Below are positions 21,150 to 34,229 of a stretch of 64,000 nt of DNA, piece after piece. The stretch is from Eulemur rufifrons. Taxonomy: Eukaryota > Chordata > Mammalia > Primates > Lemuridae. The first letter of the stretch is position 1. Every line of letters starts with the position of its first letter. The notes under the pieces were generated by a model. The model was not told where the DNA came from and made no database searches. It worked only from the letters and a program-made list of their open reading frames with translations. The position numbers and the translations under genes were made by a program. The stretch spans positions 12,080,193 to 12,144,192 of the forward strand of contig NC_091012.1 of NCBI RefSeq assembly GCF_041146395.1, in the 5' to 3' direction.

Positions 21150-23410
21150 AGGTGTTTGGGGAAATGCCATATTTCTGTGGAAGTGTCACCATTAATGCCC
21201 TGTTATCTCCTCTGTCCAGTGCAATGACCTCTAAGTTCTCTGGATCAAGCTACTTAGGTGTCTACACCCTCCTCTTACTGTCCCCTTCCAAAGCATGCCC
21301 AGGAGCCTGGCCTGCTCTGCTTGGGGACAGCGGGGTCTCCAGCACCAGCCAGAGCCCTCCTCTGCTCTGAGAGTGGGCCGCTGGCACGAGCATCCTCCTG
21401 GGATGCAGGCCTGGACCGCGCTCCCCTACAGCTGCTCACGCAGGTGCTCTCAGCCCCAGTACCGGTGACATGAGCAGCTGCTCTAGAGTCAGGGACTCTC
21501 CCAGGGAGAAGAGGAAGTGAGTCTGCATGTGGGGAAGTGTGCATTTTACTAAACACACACAAACTGGAAAGCAAGAGCTTGAGTTAGGGAGAAAACCCCT
21601 GAGGACTGGCTGGCAGCAGCCCTCCAGGAAGGTCTTCCTGGGCTCACGCCTGGGGCCCCTCACAGAGGGTGAGGACTGCTCTCCTATCACCCAGCTGCCC
21701 CAGCTGTCAGACCCCCCAGAGGTTCTCTTGCCCCCAGAAGCCAATTAAAATAGGAATCAAGGTACCTCTTTGAGTCGCTTGTTGTAGCTTATTTTGTTCT
21801 ATTGCCTCAGTTGAAAGTATTGATACAAGCCCTGAACTTGTAAGGTCAGGGTTATCCTGGAATGTGCCACATCCCAGTAAATGACACTATACAAACATCT
21901 TCCGTATTGTCATTGTAAGGCCCAGTTCCACCTTCATACCCCCAGGGGTGCCCAAATTTTACTTTTGACCCACAAATGCACATTAACCTTTGTATTTGAT
22001 TAACAGGGAAAGGGGCTTCTTAACTATTTTCTTCTGCTGTAAATGTTCCCAAGTGTAGAAAAGTTGTCAGGAAAGCAATTTTTAAAACATTTGTGTACCT
22101 ATTCAAGTTTGATCATATGGTTTGCTGGGTTGGTTTTATTGCAGTTAAACTCTTACACATCCAAAGAGTTTGCAACAACAGCACCACCAAATTAACAGGT
22201 TATTCTAGTAATTCTAAACGATGCATTGTAACTACTTTATCAAGAGAGCCAAAAGTTGGAAATGCCGTATAGGGAAATCAAGTCACCAACAATGACATGT
22301 GCATGCAATTTTCATTGAAAGGTAGATTGGATTTCTGACTTCATAATCCTAAGGAACACGAAATGGCATCTCTGTATGACAGAGAAAGCCCACTGATCCA
22401 GGGGTAAAGCAGCACAGGGAAGCATCTGTCACCAGCACTGTCTCTTGTCCTGATGTCATATGAAGATCTGAAACAGTGGTTGGCACAGTTCCTTCAAATC
22501 AAGAGCAAATAAAAATAATGATGTTCTAGAGAACAGTGTTACCTGGTGCTGCTTCCAAGTCATCGGCGAGGGGCTCTGGTCTGGAGGTCTGGAAAGCCCA
22601 GTTCTGGCCCCAGCCACGCCTTGAGACTGTGTGGTCATGGTCAGACCCCAGAATGTAGCAGGGTCCTCTTACCCTCATCCAGGAATCCATGGAGCTAGAC
22701 TTGTCCTCCAAGGTCCCTTGCAGCTCTAAAATTCCAGAGTTCACTTTTCTCATACCTGAAATATAGTCCTGGGGATGTTTGTGTGTGTCTTCCTCAAGGT
22801 TGCCGGCTGTTCATCCCAAGGTCTTGGTTTCTGAGTACAGGTAGGTCCTACTTGAACCTGCTAGATGAAAATGCAACTTAATAAACAGTTACAATAGTAG
22901 TTATTCTTTTTTTCTCTTGTTTAATTTTTCTCTACCTTTAGAGAAAAAAAATGATTATTCTTTACTTTAGAATAGGATAATAGAACAGCATCTAATTTAG
23001 CAAATATAGGATTTTGTTTATAAAGTCTAATTTCACCTTGGTTGGTTCCAACATTATTTGTACCTTTTGGCTATTGGCTCATTCCCTGAATTAGAATAAG
23101 TTCTAGTGTTCCAAAAATAATACGTAGTGAGGACAGCAGTTCGTTAAATCCTGATAAAGCTGGACTGGCCTTTTATTTTGGGAGGAGCTGCCGGCTGATC
23201 TCTGTGAGGGCTGAGTACCGCAGTGCCCCAGCGGTGCAGGGACTGCCTTGCCGGCCATCACGGGGTTTGGGCACAGAGTGTGTTCCAGAGTGACCGCATG
23301 AGGCCAGAGCATGTGGCTTTCCCGAGGGAGTCCCCTGGCTTCTTCCCGGGAACAACAAATCTCTCTGCTGGCCTTTGGGGAGGGAGTCTGTGACTCACAG
23401 CTCACATTTG
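21150..23410. other. Intron, at most one old SINE
   Basis: Intron between NC1 parts 3 and 4. A weak MIR-type match ends near 22,745 ('aaggtcccttgcagctctaaaattc'). Nothing else is recognised. Confidence 0.45.
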
Positions 23411-23418
23411 TTCTGCAG

Positions 23419-23591
23419 CACACCGGCGTCTGTGCCGAAGGTTCTGGCCAAGCCCTCGCGTCCCCCAGGTCCTGTCTGAAAGAGTTCAGAAGTGCACCAT
23501 TCATCCAGTGCCATGGCCGTGGGACTTGCAATTACTATGCAAATGCTTACAGCTTCTGGCTTGCCACTATAGAGAGAAGTGATATGTTCAA
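23419..23591 (+). pseudogene. COL4A1: COL4A1 pseudogene exon block 20: NC1 part 4
   Basis: It reads [58 protein letters not shown]. The frame is intact. The normally near-invariant HTSAGAEGSGQ motif has become [11 protein letters not shown], adding a Cys, and G to R, E to K and E to Q follow. The donor is gtaagt. Confidence 0.93.
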
Positions 23592-23599
23592 GTAAGTCA

Positions 23600-25020
23600 G
23601 GAAGACGCCCTTCTGCGGGCCCGCCTCTCTGTGACTTTTCCTTGTGATCATCTGTGACCCATAACCCCCTCCCTTGGGAAGTCTCCAAGGTGGTCATAAA
23701 ACGATCATTAGGAACACTTCCTCCACCTGTAGTAATGAATATTTGATTCTGTTCTACAGGCAGACAACCGAGACAATGTTCAAACCAGACCCTAGGTGAT
23801 CGGCTTAATTCTTCTATTTACTAAAGAACCGTAAAAGAAAAAAGGTCAGTTTCCATTTCTCTAGGTGAATGTACTGAAATGGAATTAAAGCAACTGAAAT
23901 CTTCAAACAGGGCACGTTTAAAATTTTGTCTAGTTAACAATCCAGAGAGAGGGAGGTGAGCAGCATTTGCTTTCAGAGCGTTTATAATGCTAGACGTAGT
24001 GTACATGTTGTGTAAGTTCTCAGTGCCTTCATAAGAGACATTTTGTTAAGACCTGTGCAAATAAAAATTAATTGCAGGACAAATGCAGCTGAAATTGAGG
24101 GAGGACGTTTCCTTCCCTTTCCATTACCAAAATTTCACCTTTAAAACAACTGTTCCAAGAGGCTGTGAGCCTTGCTGGAGCTGCTCTGGAGCCCAGCCCA
24201 GCCCAGCCCCGATGGACAGGGCAGGAATGAATGCTGCGGCCTCCGCTGAGTGCCCGCCCGCCCTGCGGGAGCCCGCGCCTCAGGCCGATGGGGCCAGAGC
24301 ACTCAGGTACTGTTCATTACAGAGATAAACGCTTCTCACCCCTGCAGAGAAGTCTTTCTGTCTCCACCTTTTGGGAGAGAAGTATATGGAACTCTGCTAC
24401 AGTCCTACCTCTTTCCAGCTTAGATCATAAGACTCGAAACAACATATTAGCTCCTTGTAATTCTTTACCCATCAAAAAAGTACCTCGTGCCTAGTTGGTG
24501 GCTTATACTAGCTTTTTAGGCAACTGGAAACTTGACATTCTACCTATGCTGCAGGTAGAATTTAACTGTTAACTACTGAAATGAGCACACTTTGTTCATG
24601 TTTCAGCTGCTGGAGCTTCCCACTATAGGGTTAATAGGTAATAATGGAATTTTTTTTGAACCAGCAGCCTAATACAATACACTAAAATGTCTTCTCAAAC
24701 AAAATTAGGTAAGATCTCATTAATTCAAATAATTAATTTGGGGGCACTAGAATTTGTACCCTAAGTTGCTAAAATAAGCAGCCTCAATTTTAGGACAAAG
24801 TGCTCACATATATGGCTACTTTTATTTTAATAGAATTTTATTAGTGCCCATTTTAGTTCAGATTTCACCTTTGCAACAATCAAAATAGTGTAGAATTTCT
24901 AGGAGGAAGAAGCGTTTGGGACACTAAGTGTCTTTCCGTCTCTTTGGCCTCAAATCTGACCATTGGCATATAAGTCCCTCAGGAGTTGTAAAAGAATGTT
25001 GAGGTCTGGTTAGTTATTCC
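23600..25020. other. Intron, nothing recognised
   Basis: AT-rich intron with no supported feature. A short GC-rich block near 24,180-24,300 ('cccagcccagccccgatgg') carries no exon of the series. Confidence 0.45.
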
Positions 25021-25024
25021 AGAT

Positions 25025-25160
25025 TTGTTACTCATCACATCAGTTGACAAGTATTTAATGAACACTTGCTATGTGTGTAATGTTTTGCAGAGAAGAATAG
25101 TATCTTCTTACCCTGGAAGAGTTTATGATCTAGTTAAAGGGAGAAGGAAAGAAGTTAAAT
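25025..25160 (-). mobile_element. L2-like LINE remnant
   Basis: 'gttgacaagtatttaatgaac', 'cttgctatgtgtgtaatg' and 'accctggaagagtttatgatc' follow the reverse complement of the L2 3' end (tatttattgagc..., ctactatgtgcc..., catggagcttacattc). Confidence 0.5.
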
Positions 25161-25164
25161 TACG

Positions 25165-25290
25165 GTACACAGAGGCAGGGTGGCACAGTGGGGAATGGTT
25201 CAGACTTCAGAGCCAAACCCATATGGGGTGACCTCAGCCCTGCCCAACGGGCTATGTGCACTGGGGCAGGTCGTTGACCTCGGGTGCCAG
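25165..25290 (+). mobile_element. MIR-like SINE remnant
   Basis: 'gggtggcacagtgggg' ... 'gacttcagagccaaaccc' ... 'tatgtgcactggggcaggtcg' ... 'ttgacctc' follows the MIR core order. Confidence 0.55.
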
Positions 25291-25534
25291 GGGCTGGAAA
25301 TGCAGACAGTAACCCACAGTGCATGGAGAGCCATGTGGGCATCACCCCAAGAAGGTGCCAGCCCAGAGTAAGGCTGGTGATGGCCACTGGTTGTGACCGG
25401 GGGGGGGGAGGGGGCCTGAAGCCAGAGGCTGGTGCCCACCTGGTGCCTTCGAGACTTCTGAGCAGGGCTGGAGGGCTGAAGGTGGATGTGCTGGGAGATG
25501 ATGGCTGACGGTCTGTCTCCGTGTTGCATTTTAG

Positions 25535-25616
25535 GAAGCCCACGCCGTCCACCTTGAAAGCAGGAGAGCTGCACACGCACATCAGCCGCTGCCAAGTCTG
25601 TATGAGAAGAACATAA
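25535..25616 (+). pseudogene. COL4A1: COL4A1 pseudogene exon block 21: C-terminal coding end
   Basis: It reads (K)[26 protein letters not shown] and stops at TAA 25614-25616, the same terminus as COL4A1. The TLKAGEL segment, which in the family holds the lysine used for the sulfilimine cross-link, is kept. Confidence 0.93.
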
Positions 25617-25645
25617 TGGAGCCTGACTCCCAGCTCATGTCAACA

Positions 25646-25653
25646 TGGTGCTA
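25646..25653 (+). promoter_or_regulatory. miR-29 family 8-mer seed match
   Basis: TGGTGCTA occurs 30 bases after the stop codon. It is complementary to the seed of miR-29a/b/c. Collagen IV mRNAs are known miR-29 targets. Whether this copy is transcribed is not known. Confidence 0.55.
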
Positions 25654-26242
25654 CTCTTCTTCCTCTTCTTTTTAACAGCAACGAACCCTAGAAATATATC
25701 CTGTGTACCTCACTGTCCAATATGAAGCCATAAAGTGCCTTGTAGGAATTTGCATAACTAACACCCCCTGCTTCATTGGCCTCTACTTGCTGAAGGAGAA
25801 AAAAAAAGACATGGATAAGCTTTCAATAGTGGCATACCAAACGGCACTTTTGATGTAATAAAATATAAATATATTCTGCAATCCAGTGCACTGAGGCATG
25901 AAGTGAGAACTCCATTGAGAAACCAAAGGGTGCTAGGAGGGGTGTGGTGCCTCCCACACTGTCTGCCCATTTTCATTCTTGTATTATGATTAATTTTTCA
26001 CCCCCAGAGATAAATGTTAGTTTATATCATTGTCTAGCTATTTCAAAATTCAGGTCCCTTGGTCTATACAAATAGTAGTAATATAAAAACAATTTTTTCA
26101 ACCTCCAAATGGAATTGCAGACTCAATAGACTATCTTCCACCCCCAAATATGTCTCTCTGCTATGCGTGGTCCTCTGCAGCTGCTTTGGCAAAAGTCACA
26201 ACTTTCCTGTGGAATAAAGATGGTCCAAAGATAGTCAGAAAT

Positions 26243-26275
<33 letters not shown>
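26243..26275. repeat. (TA)n microsatellite
   Basis: An uninterrupted TA dinucleotide tract of about 16 units within the pseudogene 3' UTR. Confidence 0.9.
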
Positions 26276-26278
<3 letters not shown>

Positions 26279-26910
26279 TAATTTATATAGATGTCAGCAA
26301 TTAGGCAGATCAAGGTTTAGTTTAACTTCCACTGTTAAAATAAAGCTCACATAGTTTTTTTTTTCCCCTTTAAAAGACTGTACTGCCCTTTAACATAGGC
26401 TTTTAAACAATAGGATGTTGAATGTGAAACGTTAGTTTTCATTGTTCACTTCTAAACCAAAAATTATATATTGCCAAAACCAAACCCAGGTTCATGAATA
26501 TGGTGTCTGTTATACTGAAACATGTATTTTGAGCTTATTGTTTTTGTTCTGTATTAAATATTTTCAGGGTTTTAAACACTAATCACAAACTGAATGACGA
26601 CTTCAAAACAACAACCTTAAAGGCCTTCATGTCATTAGTATTCCTCATTCTACATCCTGACTTGAAAAACAGCTCTGTTGAATCAAAATGTCAGTATTTT
26701 TACACATAAGCACATTCAGGCCACTTCCTTGGTTTCACATGAGCTGTGTTCACAGACTGCAGCAAGGGAATGGATAGAAGCCAGGAGGGCAGATTTGGAC
26801 CACTGTGCCTGAAATGACATTTCCCTATAAGTCTCCAAAACGTTTTTAAGACTACTAAGGCCTTTTATGTAATTTCTTTAAATGTGTATTTCTTAAGAAT
26901 TCAAATTTGT

Positions 26911-26916
26911 AATAAA
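26911..26916 (+). terminator. poly(A) signal AATAAA
   Basis: A canonical AATAAA lies about 1.3 kb after the stop, at the distance expected for the main COL4A1 polyadenylation site. TATAAA follows 14 bases later. It probably marks the end of gene-derived sequence. Confidence 0.65.
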
Positions 26917-26939
26917 ACTATTTGTATAAAAATTAAGCT

Positions 26940-27835
26940 TTTATTAATTTGTTGCTACTATTGCCACAGAAGCATTAAAAGAAAAGTTACTGCATAAGCC
27001 ACTAATAAATGCGTAAGCTTTGTGTACCTTAGATCATTTTTATTTTGCACTTCTTCCAAATGAGAGTCACAGACTGGGGGTGATTTGCAGTGGTGACTAC
27101 AAAGAACAAAGATTGGTCTTCTCCCTCTCTTCCTTATTCACCACCTCCTTCGGGCCCTCCCTTGTTTCTTCCACCTGGCTCTCCAGACAGCCATCATCTA
27201 TCCCTCCATCCATCATTCATCGTGCCTATGTGGAGGGCTGCCCACTTCCCAGGGGGGTACCAGTTAGGTAAAAGATAAACAGAATTGAATCACACACACA
27301 CCTAGCCATGAAACGTGAATCCACTGGGGGTTAGCACAGATTATAGCTGTGCAACAGATAGGACTGAGCAGGGGGTTAGATCCCAAGTATTACTTGAAGT
27401 AGCAAAAAAGACAAGATGGCAGATTTCTTTTTCCCTAATGATTTCAGCTTCAGTTTAAACTTGATCAAGATATAGTCCACAAAAGACTAGTGCATTACTG
27501 AGTACTTCAGAAAAAAGCCATAAATACTGTCATGTTCTTGGTTAACTCACCCAACAGGGCTGTGAACACTCACACAGTGCTTGCTCAATGCAGTCAGTCA
27601 AGGTCTAGTTTCAGCCATCTTCTTCCCACTTTTGACAAAACGGATGAAAAGAGTTCTTTTGCTTTCCTTAATGTCTAGAATAGTAGAGAGAAAACTAAAA
27701 TCATTAGGCCTAGTTTCTGCTGAAGTTACTGAGAGAGATTAAATCCCTCTGTATATGTAGCCATTTTAAAGCATCTTGTTTTTATGTATGAAACTGATTT
27801 ATCATTTATTATTATATACAATTTGGTATACCTAG
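26940..27835. other. Sequence just downstream of the pseudogene
   Basis: No gene is seen. A stretch around 27,045-27,260 ('cttccaaatgagagtcacag' ... 'ccatccatcattcat') resembles a second one at about 34,045-34,200, so an unassigned dispersed repeat may be present. Confidence 0.45.
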
Positions 27836-30041
27836 GGAAGTGCAAAGAAGATATGACACCTTGCATCCCAACATTCAGATTCTGTGCATTTTTTAATCTG
27901 CTATCCTGACAGCGGTTTTTATGTTTCTTTTAACTGTTACTGCAAAATTAACTTATTTTAATGTATAGTTCTATGAATTGTAACATATGTGTAAGTTCAT
28001 GTAACCATAACCAAATCAGCACATGAAACAGTTACATCACCCCCAAAATCTCCTTCATGCTCTCACTAAGTAGAAACACTCTCATGCATCCCCAATCTGG
28101 TCGTCATCCACTGAACTTTTTCTATCACTACAGTTTGTCTATTCAAGAATGGAATAATAGGGTATGTGATCTTTTGAGACTATTTTCTTTCACTCAGCAT
28201 AATACACTTGACGTTCATCCAAGATGTTGTGTGTATCAATAGTTTATTCCACTTTATTGCTGAGAGACATGATGTTTTATAGATAGATCATACTTCAGTT
28301 ATCTATTCACCTGTTGAAGGACATTTTGGGGTTGTTTCTAGTTTTGGGTGAGTGCAAATAGAGAATAAACATTCATGTTCAAGGTTTCGTGTGAACATAA
28401 GTTTTCACCTCTTTAGGGTAAATACCCAGGGCTACAATTGCCTGGTGGTGCTATGAACATGCACATGCATGTATCTGTTTGTGTCCCTGCTTTCAATTAT
28501 TTTGGATATATACCTAGGCATGCAATTGCTGAGTCTATGTTTAATTTTTTGAGGAACTGCCAAACTGTTGTCTATAGAGGTTGAACCATTTTATATTCCT
28601 GCCAGCAATGTACAAGGGTTCCAGTTTTTCCACATACCTGCCAACATTTGTGATTTTCCAATTTTTGATTATAAGCATCTTAGTGGTATCTCATGGTTTT
28701 GGTTTGTATTTTCCTAATCATTAATGCTGTTGGGCATCTTTTCATGTGCTTGTGGGCTGTTTGTATATCCTTGGAAAAATGTAAATTCAAGTTCTTTGCC
28801 AATTTTGCATTTGGTTGTTTATCTTTTTCTTTACTTGTAAGCATTGTTCATATAATTTGAATACTGTACCTTTATCAGACATATGATTTTCAAACATATT
28901 CTCCTATTCTGTAGGCTTTTACAAACCTTAATAATGTGCTTAATGCACAAAAGTTTTTTATTTTCTCCATTGAATAATCATGAAAGCCTTTGTCAAAAAT
29001 CAGTTGCCCATGGATATGGGTCCTGTGATCTGTTTAATTTTTTAAAATGATGTGTGAGGTTTAGAGTAGTGTTCACTATTTTGCATATAGGTATCCAATT
29101 CTTGAGACACTTAATGAAAAAGGCTTTCATTTCCACATTTAACTGAATTTGCATCTTTGTCTAAATTAATTGACCATACTTTGTGTGGGGGTCTATTTTT
29201 GAGCTCTATACAGTTTCAGTGATCTACGTGACTATGCGTTCACCAATACTATACACTTTTGATTAATTTAGCTTTAAGTCTTAAAAGCAGATGGGGGAAA
29301 AAAAAATTAAAAAAAAAAAGAAAAAAGAAGTCTTAAAAGCAGTTAGTGTTATTCCTCCTACTCTGTGCTTCTTTTCAAAACTGTTTCAGCTATTTTAACT
29401 TCTTTGTTTTTTAATATACATTTGAGATTCAGCTTGTCTAAATTTACAAATCTTCTTGGGACTTTGGAATTACATTAAATCATCCATCACTTTGGGAAGA
29501 ATTGTCATCTTTACTGAATCTTACATTCTGTGAACAGGGTATGTTTTTTTATTTATTTAGGTCTTTTTTCTTCTTCGACTTTTCTTCATCATGATTTTGT
29601 AATTTTCAGTACACAGTTGCTATACATGTTTTATTAGATTTATACTTATTTATTTCTAGAGCCATTGTAAATGGCATTATCTTTTAAATTTTGATGTCTC
29701 ATTGTACATGCCTAATCTATAGAAATGGCTGATGTTTTTGTATGTTGACTTGGGATTGTGTGACTTTGCTAAATTCACTGTATAGTTCTAGGAGGATGTT
29801 TTTGTAGTTTTGTTAGGATTTTCTATGTAGACAATCATGTTATCTGTAAATAGAGACAATTCTATTTATTTCTTTCCATATTCCACATACCCTCCCTTTT
29901 TTTTCTTTCCTTTTCACACTGGCCAGGACTTCCAGTACAGTGTTGAATTGGAGTGCTAAGTGTGGGCATTCTTCCTTCATCCTTGATCTTAAGAAAAAAG
30001 CATTTAGTCTTTCATCATTAAGTGTGATGTTAACTACAGGT

Positions 30042-30066
30042 TTTTTTTTTTTTTTTTTTTTTTTTG
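30042..30066. repeat. Poly-T tract
   Basis: About 25 consecutive T within the antisense L1. Confidence 0.8.
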
Positions 30067-30568
30067 TAATAGATGGCTTTATTCCCGTGCGTGTTTATCA
30101 TGGGTGCATGTGGAATTTTATCAAATGCCTTTTCTTCATCAACTGATATGATTATGTATCTTCTCTTCTTTACACTGTTGATATAGTGGATAATGGGGAT
30201 TGATAATCAAAGATTGGACTTGTCTTATATTTCTGGGATAAAGTCCACTTTGTCATGGTGCATTATTCTTTTTATATTCTGAGCATTCTATTTGTCAACA
30301 TTTTGTTGAGGATTTTTGTTCCTATGTTAGTGAGGAAAGTTGTTTTTAGCTTTCTTTTCTTGTATCGTCTTTATCTGGTTTTCATATGGAATAAAGCCAT
30401 TTGCAAAAAAATGATCTGGGAAATGTTCCCACCTCTTCTACTTTTTTGGAAAGATTATGTAGAATTGATGTTATTTCCTCTTTAAATGATTGCAGAATTT
30501 GTCAATAAAACTATCTGGGCCTGCAAATTTCTTTTTTTGAAAGGCTTTTAACTATAAATGTAATTTTT

Positions 30569-30952
<384 letters not shown>

Positions 30953-33324
30953 TAGTTGTGGGACTATTCAGGTTATCTATTTCATCTTGGAGGAATTTGA
31001 TAATTATTTAAGGGACATACTAAGTTGTTGAATTTGTGTGTGTAGAGTTGTCCATAGTATTCCCGTGTTATCTTTATGTCTGTAATGCCTGTAGTGATAT
31101 CCTTTATTTCTTCCCTTATATTGAAAATTTTCATTTTCTGTCTTTTCTTTGTCAGATTCATTAGATGGTTGTCAATATTGTTGATCTTTTCAAAGATCCA
31201 ACTTTTGCTTTCATTGATTTTTTTCTATTGTTTTTCTGGTTTCAATTTGATTTTTTTGCTCTTGTTTTTATTATTTCCTTTCAAGCTCTTATTTTGTGTT
31301 TGTTCGCTTCTTTTTCTAGTTTCTTAAGGTGGAGGCTTATATGATTAATTTGAGACTTTTTTCTTTTATTTATAAGCATTTGATGCTATAAACTTCCCTC
31401 TAAGAATTGATTTACCTACATTTCATCAATTTTGTTATGTTATGTTTCTGTTTACATTCAGTTCAAGATAATTTCTAATTTCCTTGAGACTGCCTTTGAT
31501 CTGTGGTTTATTTGGAAATATGTTGTTTAATTTCTAAATGTTTATGGATTTTCCTATTATACTTCTGTTTTTGATATCTTGTTTCTTTTCATTATGATCA
31601 TAGAGCAGACTATATATGATTTCAATAATCTTATATTTGTTAAGATTTCTTTTATCTTTCCTGGTGAATGTTCTGTGTACAATTGAAAAGAATATGTATT
31701 CTACCAGAGTTAGATAGATTGTTCTATAAATGTCAATTAGAATCTATTTGGTTGATGGTATTGTTCAGTTCTTTTATATCCTTGTAATTTTCTATTAGTT
31801 CTATCATTTACTGGGAGATGAGTGTTGAAGTTTCCAATATTAGTTATGGATTTTTAAATTTCTTCCTTCAGTTGGAACAGTTTTTGCTTTATCTATTGTT
31901 AAGCTCTGTTATTAGACAGATGCACACATTTAGTATTATGTCTTCCTTATGAGTTGACCCTTTTATCACTATGCTATGTGCCTCTTTATGTGTGATCAAT
32001 ATTTTTGGCTCTACAATCCAGTCTACTTTGTCTGATATTAACATAGCCACTCCATCTTTCTTTGGATTAGTGTTTGCTTGGTACACTTTTTCTGTTCTTT
32101 TACTTTTATCCTATCTATATCACTATATTTGAAGTGAGATTCATACAGACAACATGTAGTTGGGTCATGTTTTTTCCATTTTGACAACCTTTGTATTTTC
32201 ATTGGTTGTGTTTAGACTGTGTTTATGTTTAATGCAATTATTGGTATGTTTGGATTTAGGTCTAGCTTTTTATTATTTTTTTTCTATTTCTTACCTCTGA
32301 TTTTTCTTTCTCCTTCCCTGCCCCCTTATTTTGTTATTTAAACACTTTCTAGAGTGCTATTTTAACTTAGTGTTTGTGTCGTTTACTATACTGGCATATT
32401 TTTAAAACTCAAAATATCTGGGTCTATTATATTTACCCAGATATTTCCCATTTCTATTTTTCTTCCTTTATTCCTGGTGTTCCAAGTTTTCTTCTCAAAT
32501 CATTTCCCTTATGTCTAAAGAACTTCTTTTAGCAACTCCTTTAGAGTAAGTCTGCTGGCAATAAGTTCATTTATTTTTCTTCACTTGAGAATGTCTTTGC
32601 TTCACTTTTCCTGAAAGATTTTCTTTCACTACACACAGAATTCTGACAGTTCTTTCCTTTCAGCAATTCAAATCTGTTGTTTACTTCCTTTCCTTCTGGC
32701 CTCCATTGTATCTAGTAATAAACCCTCAGTCATTTAAATCATTGTGCCCCTATAGCAATGTGTTGTTCTCTAGCTACTTTTAGGATTTCTCATTGTCTTT
32801 AATTTGCAGACAATTAATCATGACATGTCTGGGTGTGGATTAGCTTCTCTGAGCTTTTTGAATCTGTAAATTTGTGTCTTTCCTCTGTGTCTGTGGAAAA
32901 TGTTGATATTTTGGGGTCATGGCAGGCCATTGATTGAGTTAGGTTCCAGGCTGCAAGCTCCAGTTCACCTGTGGGCTGTGGTTGCAAAGTCAGGTCAGTA
33001 TTTGGGGTGCTCTTCAGATCTTTCCTGTGGGTGGGCTACCCAGTGGCTGCCTGCGTGTGGGCAGTGAGTTCAGTTCTCAGTCTTTGGTAGGTTGTTTAGA
33101 ATCAGATTTATGAATGCACAGGTCAAAGATGAAACCGATTCATAAACAATTTTATGGGGTCTCCTTCTGGAGCTCCTCCATCCTCATGATCTTCCTGTCA
33201 CTTTCCAGTTTCCTAACGTTCCTCTTTTTGATCCTTTGTCCATAAAACTGGGTCTTTCGTTACCTTACCCTACACATACTTCCTGCGGCTGCAGCCACAT
33301 CTTCCCTAAATAGCAGGAGGACTG

Positions 33325-33328
33325 GACC

Positions 33329-33381
<53 letters not shown>

Positions 33382-33400
33382 ATACACACACACATATGGT
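33325..33400. repeat. A-run, (TA)n and (CA)n compound microsatellite
   Basis: An A run, then TA dinucleotides to about 33,372, then CA-rich units to about 33,397. Confidence 0.9.
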
Positions 33401-33924
33401 AAACTTCCCACTGGTTTGGGGGGTACATTGAAATCTGTTTTTCTTCCCCAATGTGTCTGCTACTGTTTACCATCACAGACCTCTAATAGCTGCTCCATGT
33501 GCTCAGTGGGAGAGACAGGCTGGGGTATGCTTCTCAACCTCCCCTGGAACTGGTACCAACCACTACAGCAGTTTAGAAGCATGAACAATACTAATTTTGA
33601 TGGTTATAATTTAATGAGGATATACAAATGGTTAAACTTTGCTCATTTTAAAAATCTTTCCACTCTTTTCTAAAGCTGGAATGTACTGCAAGTCACCGAT
33701 TCAGTTACCTATTACGCAAGGGCTTTTCTATTTTCACAGCTATATGCTGGCTCTCCCCATGCTCTTTTTCATTCTAGCTAACTGTACTTTAAATAACATA
33801 CATTGGTCTGTGCTCATTTCGGGTACCATCCCTTTCACAGCAGCCTCTCAAATCCTAGGGCTTAGAAGCTCAGCCATCCACCCTCGTAATCTGTATCTGA
33901 TCCCAGGGGCCACTCTGTTGTACT

Positions 33925-34005
33925 CAAGAAATTAGACAAACCTGTGTTCAGACTCTGATTTTGCCACTTATAAACTTGTGACCTTAGGCAAAGTATAAAA
34001 CCTCT
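33925..34005 (+). mobile_element. MIR-like SINE remnant
   Basis: 'gttcagactctgattttgcc', 'acttataaacttgtgacctt' and 'aggcaaagtataaaacctct' match the MIR core order. Confidence 0.6.
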
Positions 34006-34229
34006 CACAGATCTGCATAAATTAGGCCATTTTTACTTGTAATTCTTCCAAATCAGAATCATAGACTGGGAGGAATTTACAGAAAGAGGAAAATCCTACT
34101 TGGCCGCACTCACCCATCCATGGTTTCACTCATTCTCTACTTCTTTCTGTCTGTTCCCTCCATCCACTCATCATCCCTGTCACCCTTCATCCGTCTCTGC
34201 ATCCACACTCTGTATACTTATAAATCCCC

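Larger units (their letters stand above)
25617..26935 (+). pseudogene. COL4A1: 3' UTR of the COL4A1 pseudogene
   Basis: About 1.3 kb of AT-rich sequence follows the TAA stop and ends near an AATAAA at 26,911-26,916, a length typical of the COL4A1 3' UTR. A (TA)n tract lies at about 26,243-26,275. The exact cleavage position cannot be read; the end is set roughly 20 bases after the signal. Confidence 0.75.

Noticed and set aside
31076..31327. Hydrophobic Leu/Phe/Ile-rich frame looking like a membrane protein
   Set aside because: It is the antisense reading of AT-rich L1 ORF2 sequence.
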